DNA of 14,185 nucleotides from Treponema sp. (GTDB lineage: Bacteria > Spirochaetota > Spirochaetia > Treponematales > Treponemataceae), in NCBI GenBank assembly GCA_016294035.1, contig JAEDCT010000034.1, positions 1 to 14,185 on the forward strand, given 5' to 3'. The translations under genes were made by a program, and so were the position numbers. This document shows, piece after piece, positions 6,369-10,801 of this stretch. The notes beneath the pieces are model-generated. The model had not been told where the DNA came from and ran no database searches. It was given only the letters and a program-made list of their open reading frames with translations. Numbering within the stretch: position 1 is the first letter of the stretch; each line of letters starts with the position of its first letter.

Positions 6369-6386
6369 GCAGGCTGTCATTCCTGC
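6369..6386 (-). promoter_or_regulatory. leader hairpin abutting the ribosome binding site of the 6355 gene
   Basis: GCAGG and CCTGC form a five-base stem with an eight-base loop. On the - strand transcript its last base (6369) is immediately before AAGGAG (6368-6363). The placement is the same as that of the hairpin before the 6092 gene. Confidence 0.45.
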
Positions 6387-6398
6387 CTTATGTTTATT

Positions 6399-6427
6399 AA
6401 TATACATCTTTTCCGTTGAATTGTCAA
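6399..6427 (-). promoter_or_regulatory. sigma-70-type promoter of the reversed two-gene unit
   Basis: On the - strand, TTGACA (6427-6422) and TATATT (6404-6399) are separated by exactly 17 bases. The expected start is near 6392, giving a leader of about 37 bases that contains the hairpin. A palindrome TTGAATT N9 AATTCAA (6416-6438) covers the -35 box and may be an operator. Confidence 0.75.
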
Positions 6428-6533
6428 TAGTAATTCAAAAAAAAAGTCAATTTTTTTACTATTTTTTTATCAAAATGAAAATTTGTATGGGTTTATAGTT
6501 ATTTCAGATTTCAAGAAAAGGAGGAATCTGAAA

Positions 6534-7052
6534 ATGGCTGAAATTGAAAATGTAAACAACAAGGCAAATGTTGGTGTTACATTGGGTGGTGTTGGTCTCG
6601 GTGTGGCTTTGCTTAACGCAATTCATAATGGCGGCGGATTTTTGAGCGGTCTTTTTGGCTGTGGAGCTGGAAACATGGCAAACGCTGCCGCTACTGTAAT
6701 GTGCGGTTCTTCTGCTCCAATTTCTCGTTATGAGTTTGAAATGGGGCAGAAGATTTCGCAGAAAGACACTGAAATCGCTTTGCTGAAGTCTGAGCAGAAC
6801 ACAGAAATCAAGATTGCTGATGTTTACTCAAAATTGAAGGGTGATATGCTCACAATGGAACGAAGCCAGAATAACTGGAACAGTCAGCAGATGGTCAACA
6901 ATGCTACAATGTCTGCCGCAATCGCTGCAAATGCCAATTCAATTGGTTCTTTGCAGAAATGTTGTGATCAGATTACTAAAGTCGTTATTCCGAACACTTC
7001 TGTTTGTCCGGGCTGGGGATCTGTTAATGTAACTCCAACTCCAGCGGCTTAA
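6534..7052 (+). CDS. phage protein of unknown function, Gly-rich N-terminus and PNTSVCPGWG C-terminus
   Basis: The protein has 172 residues from ATG 6534, chosen over the upstream in-frame start at 6483 because AAGGAGG (6518-6524) is correctly spaced. Visible parts are a Gly-rich hydrophobic stretch (VGVTLGGVGLGVALLNAI, HNGGGFLSGLFGCGAG), then ISRYEFEMGQKISQKDTEIALLKSE. A helical, probably coiled-coil middle follows (residues about 75-140), and the end is VVIPNTSVCPGWGSVNVTP. I recognise this pattern (RYE.E..QKI..KD.EIALLK ... VCPGWG) from small proteins in gut phages, where it is unassigned. A virion or membrane-associated role is possible. Confidence 0.7.
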   Translation: MAEIENVNNKANVGVTLGGVGLGVALLNAIHNGGGFLSGLFGCGAGNMANAAATVMCGSSAPISRYEFEMGQKISQKDTEIALLKSEQNTEIKIADVYSKLKGDMLTMERSQNNWNSQQMVNNATMSAAIAANANSIGSLQKCCDQITKVVIPNTSVCPGWGSVNVTPTPAA

Positions 7053-7057
7053 CGCTT

Positions 7058-7107
7058 AACGGTGTAGACTTGCCTTGATTGCATTATTTGGGCAGGTCTA
7101 CACCGTT
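7058..7107 (+). terminator. long stem-loop between the first two genes of the + strand trio (attenuator or processing hairpin)
   Basis: A 17-base arm (7058-7074) pairs with 7091-7107 with one U-G wobble, around a 16-base loop. It starts six bases after the stop of the 6534 gene. Only three T follow, so it is not a strong intrinsic terminator. mRNA 3'-end protection, partial attenuation or RNase processing are likelier. Confidence 0.55.
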
Positions 7108-7141
7108 TACATGGAAAAAAATTGAAATAGAAGGGTTAAAA

Positions 7142-7495
7142 ATGTCTAGTTTGAACGAAGTTGTAACCGGCTTAAAAAAATATGTTGATGCAGAAATTCT
7201 TCCGAAAGTTACAGGCTGGAATAAATGGGTTTTTGGGGCTGGAGTTTCTTTGATGCTGGAAAATTCCGCAAATGTTTTTAATCAGCTGAAGGAAAATCCG
7301 TTTATTAAGAATATGGGTGTGATTTCCAAGGAAGACGAAATTGACATAGAGAAATTGTATTCAGTTTTTCTGGAGCAGTCGAAAAAGTCTGCGGTTACTT
7401 TTGCCGTTCCGCTTTTGGGGAATTTGACTTTAAAATCAAACGACATTGAAAAGCTCTATAACTTAATCAGAAGTTCGGAGGTGAAAGATGCTTGA
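7142..7495 (+). CDS. conserved small phage protein of unknown function
   Basis: The protein has 117 residues from ATG 7142, with GAAGGG at 7130-7135. The longer frame from TTG 7079 would begin inside the hairpin loop. The sequence has LKKYVDAEILPKVTGWNKWVFGAG, then LMLENSANVFNQLKENPFIKNMGVI, EIDIEKLYSVFLEQSKKSA, and VTFAVPLLGNLTLKSNDIEKLYNLI. I know similar proteins in gut phages next to VCPGWG-type proteins, with no function assigned. It overlaps the next gene by eight bases (ATG at 7488 before the TGA), so the two are coupled. Confidence 0.65.
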   Translation: MSSLNEVVTGLKKYVDAEILPKVTGWNKWVFGAGVSLMLENSANVFNQLKENPFIKNMGVISKEDEIDIEKLYSVFLEQSKKSAVTFAVPLLGNLTLKSNDIEKLYNLIRSSEVKDA

Positions 7496-7973
7496 TATAG
7501 AAGTTCTTGCAGAAGATGCAATGAGAGAAGATGGCGTAGACCGTAAGAAGGTTATGGCAATTCTGGCAAAGGGTTTGCGGAACAAGATGCCTGAAATTGA
7601 TGTTTATGAAGAAGTTTATCGCGAAGTTTACGGCGATGAGCTTACTCCTGAAAAGTGCGATGAACTTATTGCTTGCTTGCATCAGGGCGAAGAACACGGT
7701 GCTAAGTGGTCGCTTGGTGACACAAATGGAGTGGCTTCTAAGCTGGATATTCGCTTTGATGAAGCTCCCTTTACGCCAGAGATGTTCCGTACTGCTATCC
7801 ATATTCAGTATTATGATTGCGCTTGTCCGCTCAAAAAAAGCGGAAAAGACATGAGTGCAACCGACTGGGGACGTATGGCAGATTTCTATTTTACCGCTGA
7901 TGATGAAGACGGTTCGCGGCTTGTGGATTATTACTTCCAGAAGATGCGGAATAAAATTAAGAAAGTGATGTAA
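7488..7973 (+). CDS. conserved phage protein of unknown function, last gene of the + strand run
   Basis: This 161-residue protein starts with ATG 7488 and has GGAGG just upstream. It has an acidic helical N-terminus (MLDIEVLAEDAMREDGVDRKKVMAILAKG), followed by YEEVYREVYGDELTPEKCDELIA. A central GAKWSLGDTNGVAS leads to FTPEMFRTAIHIQYYDCACPL. The C-terminal WGRMADFYFTADDEDGSRLVDYYFQKM resembles the '.la..wl.D.D.p..kl..Yy' ending of small gut-phage proteins found with the two preceding families. It is soluble and shows no catalytic motif I can identify. The three genes probably work together; their products are not obviously lysis proteins. Confidence 0.65.
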   Translation: MLDIEVLAEDAMREDGVDRKKVMAILAKGLRNKMPEIDVYEEVYREVYGDELTPEKCDELIACLHQGEEHGAKWSLGDTNGVASKLDIRFDEAPFTPEMFRTAIHIQYYDCACPLKKSGKDMSATDWGRMADFYFTADDEDGSRLVDYYFQKMRNKIKKVM

Positions 7974-8018
7974 AAAAAAGGCAGTTGTTAAGTAATTTTT
8001 AACAACTGCCTTTTTTTT
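7972..8018. terminator. symmetric bidirectional terminator between converging halves of the phage
   Basis: GGCAGTTGTTAA (7980-7991) pairs perfectly with TTAACAACTGCC (7999-8010). The stem is flanked by eight A on the left and eight T on the right, so both strands have a T run after the stem. It lies between the convergent genes ending at 7973 (+) and 8017 (-). Confidence 0.92.
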
Positions 8019-8181
8019 ATTCTGTTAAATTGATCAGTGCTGATTGTATCTCCACGGCGCTCTGGTAAATGGCTTCATTAGTTATGGTGCGCTCGTGGTA
8101 CATATTGCCTTCACAGGCGGCGGTAAGCAGTGCCATCTGTGAAATTATTTCTGAAAGTTTTTCTTTTGTTTCTGCTGGCAT
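8017..8181 (-). CDS. small hypothetical protein, last gene of the - strand early region
   Basis: The protein has 54 residues from ATG 8181, supported by AAGGAG a few bases upstream. The frame extends to 8214 but without support. It is largely helical (PAETKEKLSEIISQMALLTAACEGN, ITNEAIYQSAVEIQSALINL) and has no recognised domain. It sits downstream of the overlapping-promoter interval 8194-8261 and ends at the bidirectional terminator. It could be a small regulator or a partner of the RHH-like protein upstream; I cannot tell. Confidence 0.6.
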   Translation of the reverse strand: MPAETKEKLSEIISQMALLTAACEGNMYHERTITNEAIYQSAVEIQSALINLTE

Positions 8182-8193
8182 ATTTTCTCCTTG

Positions 8194-8222
8194 TTGATAA
8201 AAGGAGCGTAACATTGTATACT
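8194..8222 (+). promoter_or_regulatory. + strand promoter of a possible small RNA
   Basis: TTGATA (8194-8199) and TATACT (8217-8222) are separated by exactly 17 bases. No + strand ORF of any size follows before a terminator at 8267-8297. The left arm of a 13-bp inverted repeat fills the spacer. Confidence 0.55.
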
Positions 8223-8261
8223 ATTCATTGTGTTAGTTGAACGTATGTAATATTACGCTCC
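8203..8261. repeat. 13-bp inverted repeat flanking the opposed promoters
   Basis: GGAGCGTAACATT (8203-8215) and AATATTACGCTCC (8249-8261) match as inverted arms at 12 of 13 positions. This looks like a looped operator, or an RNA stem in a - strand transcript. Confidence 0.65.
8213..8241 (-). promoter_or_regulatory. possible - strand promoter for the 8181 gene, overlapping the + promoter
   Basis: On the - strand, TTCAAC (8241-8236) and TACAAT (8218-8213) are separated by 17 bases. Its -10 shares the palindrome GTATAC (8216-8221) with the + promoter, so only one could be occupied at a time. The -35 is weak. Confidence 0.35.
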
Positions 8262-8297
8262 GGAAGGCTTGGAAGTTGCTATCTTCTGAGCCTTTTT
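8229..8297 (+). ncRNA. candidate small RNA
   Basis: This is the interval between the expected start of the 8194-8222 promoter and the terminator T run: about 70 bases with no ORF. It is antisense to the leader between the 8503 and 8181 genes. The boundaries are inferred from promoter spacing. Confidence 0.4.
8267..8297 (+). terminator. intrinsic terminator on the + strand
   Basis: AGGCTTGGAAG pairs with CTTCTGAGCCT (two wobble pairs) around a seven-base loop, followed by eight T. On the - strand the stem is preceded, not followed, by the run, so it serves + transcription although no + strand gene is nearby. Confidence 0.7.
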
Positions 8298-8302
8298 TTT
8301 GT

Positions 8303-8503
8303 TCAATCTTTGTTTTGTTCGTCCAAACAATTCAAAGATTCCAGGACGAAGCGGGATGTTGATTTTCCGGCTTTGTCTGCTTTTTTCCGAAGCCGATTTA
8401 ATTCGGTCTCGGTTCCCACAATAGCCATAGATGGTTTTCTGGGTTTGTGCACTTCAACAGGCTTACGGCCTGCGCCTTCGCGTGCTCCGCCGCTTGGTGC
8501 CAT
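8303..8503 (-). CDS. small DNA-binding protein with GAREGAGRKP N-terminus, RHH/MobC-like
   Basis: The protein has 66 residues from ATG 8503, with a perfect AGGAGG and a promoter just upstream. The N-terminus SGGAREGAGRKPVEVHKPRKP is the basic Gly/Arg segment seen at the start of many small phage and plasmid DNA-binding proteins. The rest (IVGTETELNRLRKKADKAGKSTSRFVLESLN) resembles the MobC/ribbon-helix-helix type. An accessory DNA-binding or repressor role is likely. It might act on the nearby palindromes at 8534-8548 or 8203-8261; that is inference. Confidence 0.6.
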   Translation of the reverse strand: MAPSGGAREGAGRKPVEVHKPRKPSMAIVGTETELNRLRKKADKAGKSTSRFVLESLNCLDEQNKD

Positions 8504-8520
8504 ATCTACCTCCTGATAAT

Positions 8521-8548
8521 ATAATAGCATAATTTGAAAAATATTCAA
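8521..8548 (-). promoter_or_regulatory. promoter of the GAREGAGRKP-protein gene, with a palindrome over the -35
   Basis: On the - strand, TTGAAT (8548-8543) and TATTAT (8526-8521) are separated by 16 bases, with TGC directly before the -10 (extended -10). TTGAA N5 TTCAA (8534-8548) overlaps the -35 and could be an operator. Confidence 0.6.
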
Positions 8549-8570
8549 GTATTTTATTCAAAAAAAATGA

Positions 8571-8600
8571 AAAAAAAAGAGAGGAAACTTTCCTCTCTTT
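8571..8600 (-). terminator. terminator after the exported-protein gene
   Basis: AGAGAGGAA and TTCCTCTCT (8578-8598) form a nine-base stem with a three-base loop. On the - strand a run of about nine T follows, then a second T run. It separates the 9013 gene from the 8503 gene. Confidence 0.8.
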
Positions 8601-8623
8601 TCTCTCGATTTCTGCTATTTTGT

Positions 8624-9013
8624 TTATTTTCTGAAAATATCATCAGGCCAGTCTTCTTTAGAAGCTGAATTTCCGATTATTGATATAACTCCTTTGTTAT
8701 TTTTTAAACAAAGATTTGCGCGGTCATAGTCACCGTAAGTTATAACGCCAATATTAGAAATTAAGTGTAATGCTGTGTTATCTTCCATGAAGTGAATAAT
8801 TACCCACTTATATCCTGATTTATCAACTTCTTTTTGAAATTGAATTAATTGAGTTTCTGTGATTGTGCCTTTACTTGCTGGAACATATCCTATTTTTCCA
8901 CCTTTGATTAAACGGTCCTGGACCGTTGAACCTTTGCCAATTCCTGGAAGTTTTAAGGCGAAAAGTGAATTAAAACAGAAGATTGAGAATAGAAATGTGA
9001 TTAGTTTTTTCAT
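8624..9013 (-). CDS. exported protein of unknown function
   Basis: This 129-residue protein has a clear Sec signal peptide: MKKLITFLFSIFCFNSLFA, basic n-region, Phe-rich core, probable cleavage after SLFA. The mature part is about 110 residues (LKLPGIGKGSTVQDRLIKGG, YVPASKGTITETQLIQFQKEV, YKWVIIHFMEDNTALHLISNIG, GVISIIGNSASKEDWPDDIF) with no cysteine pair or known fold that I recognise. ATG 9013 follows AGGAG. A secreted or envelope protein among replication genes is unusual; host-surface modification or superinfection exclusion is a possible role. It is the last gene before a strong terminator. Confidence 0.65.
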   Translation of the reverse strand: MKKLITFLFSIFCFNSLFALKLPGIGKGSTVQDRLIKGGKIGYVPASKGTITETQLIQFQKEVDKSGYKWVIIHFMEDNTALHLISNIGVITYGDYDRANLCLKNNKGVISIIGNSASKEDWPDDIFRK

Positions 9014-9037
9014 TTGTAACTCCTGTAAAATCTGAAT

Positions 9038-9388
9038 TTATAATATATCATCAAATAAATCTAGTTGACTGGTGATTGATGGAACCAACCGATTGAATGC
9101 TTTTTTTAGTTTGTTCTGTTCGCAGAAAAGCTGCAAACATTTTTCTGCGTCTTTTTTGCATTCATAGACAGATTCAAACAATCCGTCCTGTGGGTGAGGC
9201 CATTTGCAATAAATTCTTTTTTGAATTTGAGCCTGGATTGAATATGTCATAAGACATTTTATTTTGTAGAATTTAATCGTAACTTGATCTGTTCCTGAAG
9301 AGTGACTGTCTGTTCTGAAGGGCAGGGCTGTAATGCGTCCATTAGCAGAGAAGTATTCATTTAAATCATTTGCTTTTTTTGTTTCCAT
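9038..9388 (-). CDS. hypothetical protein with C-terminal beta-clamp-binding motif QLDLF
   Basis: This 116-residue protein has no overall family I recognise. It has four scattered cysteines and a basic helical C-terminal region (CKKDAEKCLQLFCEQNKLKKAFNRL). The last nine residues include QLDLF at 108-112, followed by DDIL. QLDLF fits the bacterial sliding-clamp-binding pentapeptide consensus (QL[SD]LF), and such motifs usually sit at a flexible terminus as here. With the primase-helicase upstream in the same gene string, a role at the replication fork is a reasonable inference. ATG 9388 is the first start after an in-frame stop; its Shine-Dalgarno sequence is weak. Confidence 0.6.
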   Translation of the reverse strand: METKKANDLNEYFSANGRITALPFRTDSHSSGTDQVTIKFYKIKCLMTYSIQAQIQKRIYCKWPHPQDGLFESVYECKKDAEKCLQLFCEQNKLKKAFNRLVPSITSQLDLFDDIL

Positions 9389-9435
9389 TTTTTATACCAT
9401 TTTCTTCTTTTGGCTTTGAATTCTTCATGTTTTTC

Positions 9436-9645
9436 TTACTTCATAATTCCATATAGCAATTGTCCATTTTGTGTGAATTCATAGATTTCTATTTTGAACG
9501 TTGCTGCAGTAATGAATTGTCTTCCTTGGTTTTGTGAGGAAAGGTTGAATTTTTTTATTATTTCCTTGATTGTTTTAGGTTTTTTTAGGAAAGTTTTTAA
9601 TTTGTTTATGTTTTCCAGGCTGGAATAATTGTATGTTCGAGGCAT
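9436..9645 (-). CDS. small probable winged-helix DNA-binding protein
   Basis: The protein has 69 residues from ATG 9645, supported by TAGGAAA upstream. The frame can be extended six codons to a TTG at 9663, which would overlap the preceding stop. The sequence LKKPKTIKEIIKKFNLSSQNQGRQFI followed by AATFKIEIYEFTQNGQLLYGIM has the form of a winged helix, a helix-turn-helix then a two-strand wing. It may be a phage regulator. Its neighbours on the same strand are separated by only a few bases, so it belongs to the early operon. Confidence 0.55.
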   Translation of the reverse strand: MPRTYNYSSLENINKLKTFLKKPKTIKEIIKKFNLSSQNQGRQFITAATFKIEIYEFTQNGQLLYGIMK

Positions 9646-9655
9646 GGTTATTTTC

Positions 9656-9970
9656 CTATTCAACCATAGCTTGAATTTTTGTTGATAAAACTTCTTCGTC
9701 TTTGTCGCTTAGAATTGCGTGCAATGATGAATTGTTTCCGTCAAGTTCAACTTCAACTTCTGCATCCGGGCAATAATCATTGATTATTCTTCCGCAGGTT
9801 GTAACAATGAGTTCCGTCCAGCAGTTGTAATCCTGACCGTTAAGGGTAACGGTTTCTTTTCTGTCAAGCATTCTTGAAATTCGTGGACATTGTTTCCTGA
9901 AGGCGTGCTTATAGCAAATGTTTGCCTTTTCAAGAAGTTTTTCAATGATTTTTTCGTCTGTCATTTGCAT
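9656..9970 (-). CDS. hypothetical early protein
   Basis: This 104-residue protein is unrecognised. It starts MQMTDEKIIEKLLEKANICYKHAFRKQC; ATG 9970 and ATG 9964 are both possible behind GAGAG. A central segment has a turn-rich ETVTLNGQDYNCWTELI, then four cysteines in total across the protein, and an acidic region (NDYCPDAEVEVELDG). Its end overlaps the region before the 9645 gene. Nothing indicates a specific function beyond membership of the replication-side gene string. Confidence 0.55.
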   Translation of the reverse strand: MQMTDEKIIEKLLEKANICYKHAFRKQCPRISRMLDRKETVTLNGQDYNCWTELIVTTCGRIINDYCPDAEVEVELDGNNSSLHAILSDKDEEVLSTKIQAMVE

Positions 9971-10035
9971 CTCTCTTTTTTTAGTTTTTCGATTTCCTGC
10001 CTTAATTCAGTATTTGTTTTTCAATAGTTCATTAT

Positions 10036-10149
10036 TTAGTAGATTCCTGCAGCTTTTTCTTTTGCATCTGCTATAGGGTTCATTTGGATCGGTCTTTTCC
10101 TCATTTCTGCCATTTGCGGACACAGTGAACAGATTCCGTATTTACACAT
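10036..10149 (-). CDS. 37-residue Cys-rich microprotein (CX4CX2C)
   Basis: The ORF begins MCKYGICSLCPQMAEM and ends AKEKAAGIY. ATG 10149 lies inside the last codons of the preceding helicase-domain gene (stop at 10142-10144), in another frame, so translation would be coupled. No separate Shine-Dalgarno sequence is present. Cysteines at 2, 7 and 10 form CX4CX2C, suggestive of metal binding although a fourth ligand is not obvious. The spacing equals that in the 35-residue ORF at 13888-13995. It fills most of an otherwise empty 170-base gap, which supports but does not prove that it is real. Confidence 0.45.
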   Translation of the reverse strand: MCKYGICSLCPQMAEMRKRPIQMNPIADAKEKAAGIY

Positions 10150-10783
10150 ATTTTTTTTTCAAATCTAAATATCTAAATGTTAAAAAATTGATAATGGTTC
10201 CAATTTCTGGTCTTATTATTTTTTTAAGTTCCTCGATGGATTTTGTGTTTGGATCGTCTTTTTTGTGCTCTTCGGTGAATTCTATGGTAATTATACGATC
10301 AGAAATAACATTATCTTCTTTGTCAAAAGTAGGTGTAGTATTGCTTATAAGTATTGTTTGTGCCGTTGGAATAAATTCTTCAGGTTTGTGATATAATTCA
10401 CGAGCAAATATTTTTGCATTTCCTGTTAGCATTTTTAATTTTTGGGAATCTAAAATATCATGACTATTTATAGAATCAAAAACACAAACACCTGGATTTT
10501 TGAAATTTGTTAAATAGCTTGTTGATTTATGATTTTCAATACATATAGCGTCTTTTTCAATAAAATTAATTTTATTTGGAAAAATTTCTGACAAAATGTA
10601 AATTAATGTTGTTTTACCTGTTTTGGGTAAACCAATAAATACTGTTAATATTTTATTTTTTGGTTTTTGATTTGGAATAGTTGAAATAAAATCTAATAAT
10701 TTTTCAAAGTTTTCTTGATCCTTAAAATTGCTTTGTAAGTATGCAAGAAATTTTACTGGTACGTTTGTTTTTGTTTCTTTCAT
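10142..10783 (-). CDS. stand-alone SF3 helicase-domain protein, paralogue of the primase-helicase C-terminus, Walker B altered
   Basis: The protein has 213 residues from ATG 10783, with AGGAG correctly spaced. It aligns without gaps to residues about 696-865 of the adjacent primase-helicase: GLPKTGKTT against GKPHTGKTT (Walker A), FIPTAQTILISNTTPTFDK against FIPTAQTIILTNYSPLFDK (sensor Asn), and ISDRIITIEF against VIDRMLIIQF (arginine). At Walker B, the partner's GISDETEKND reads CVFDSINSHD here, so the Glu of the DE pair is Ser. ATP binding is probably kept and hydrolysis probably impaired. It has no primase, zinc or TOPRIM part, and is visibly more AT-rich than its neighbour. A regulatory or mixed-hexamer subunit is possible; so is a decaying duplicate. 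Confidence 0.75.
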   Translation of the reverse strand: MKETKTNVPVKFLAYLQSNFKDQENFEKLLDFISTIPNQKPKNKILTVFIGLPKTGKTTLIYILSEIFPNKINFIEKDAICIENHKSTSYLTNFKNPGVCVFDSINSHDILDSQKLKMLTGNAKIFARELYHKPEEFIPTAQTILISNTTPTFDKEDNVISDRIITIEFTEEHKKDDPNTKSIEELKKIIRPEIGTIINFLTFRYLDLKKKYV

Positions 10784-10801
10784 TTTTTTACTCCTATAAA
10801 A

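Noticed and set aside
7079..7141. TTG 7079 as the start of the middle trio gene
   Set aside because: It lies in the loop of the hairpin; ATG 7142 has a good ribosome binding site.
9394..9428. 20-residue Lys-rich ORF on the - strand (MKNSKPKEENG...)
   Set aside because: It is very short, low-complexity and has a weak ribosome site; it overlaps the leader and start of the 9388 gene.
10125..10391. 88-residue + strand ORF with hydrophobic segments
   Set aside because: It is antisense to the helicase paralogue and the Cys-rich ORF; it is hydrophobic only because T-rich antisense reads as Phe/Leu/Ile.
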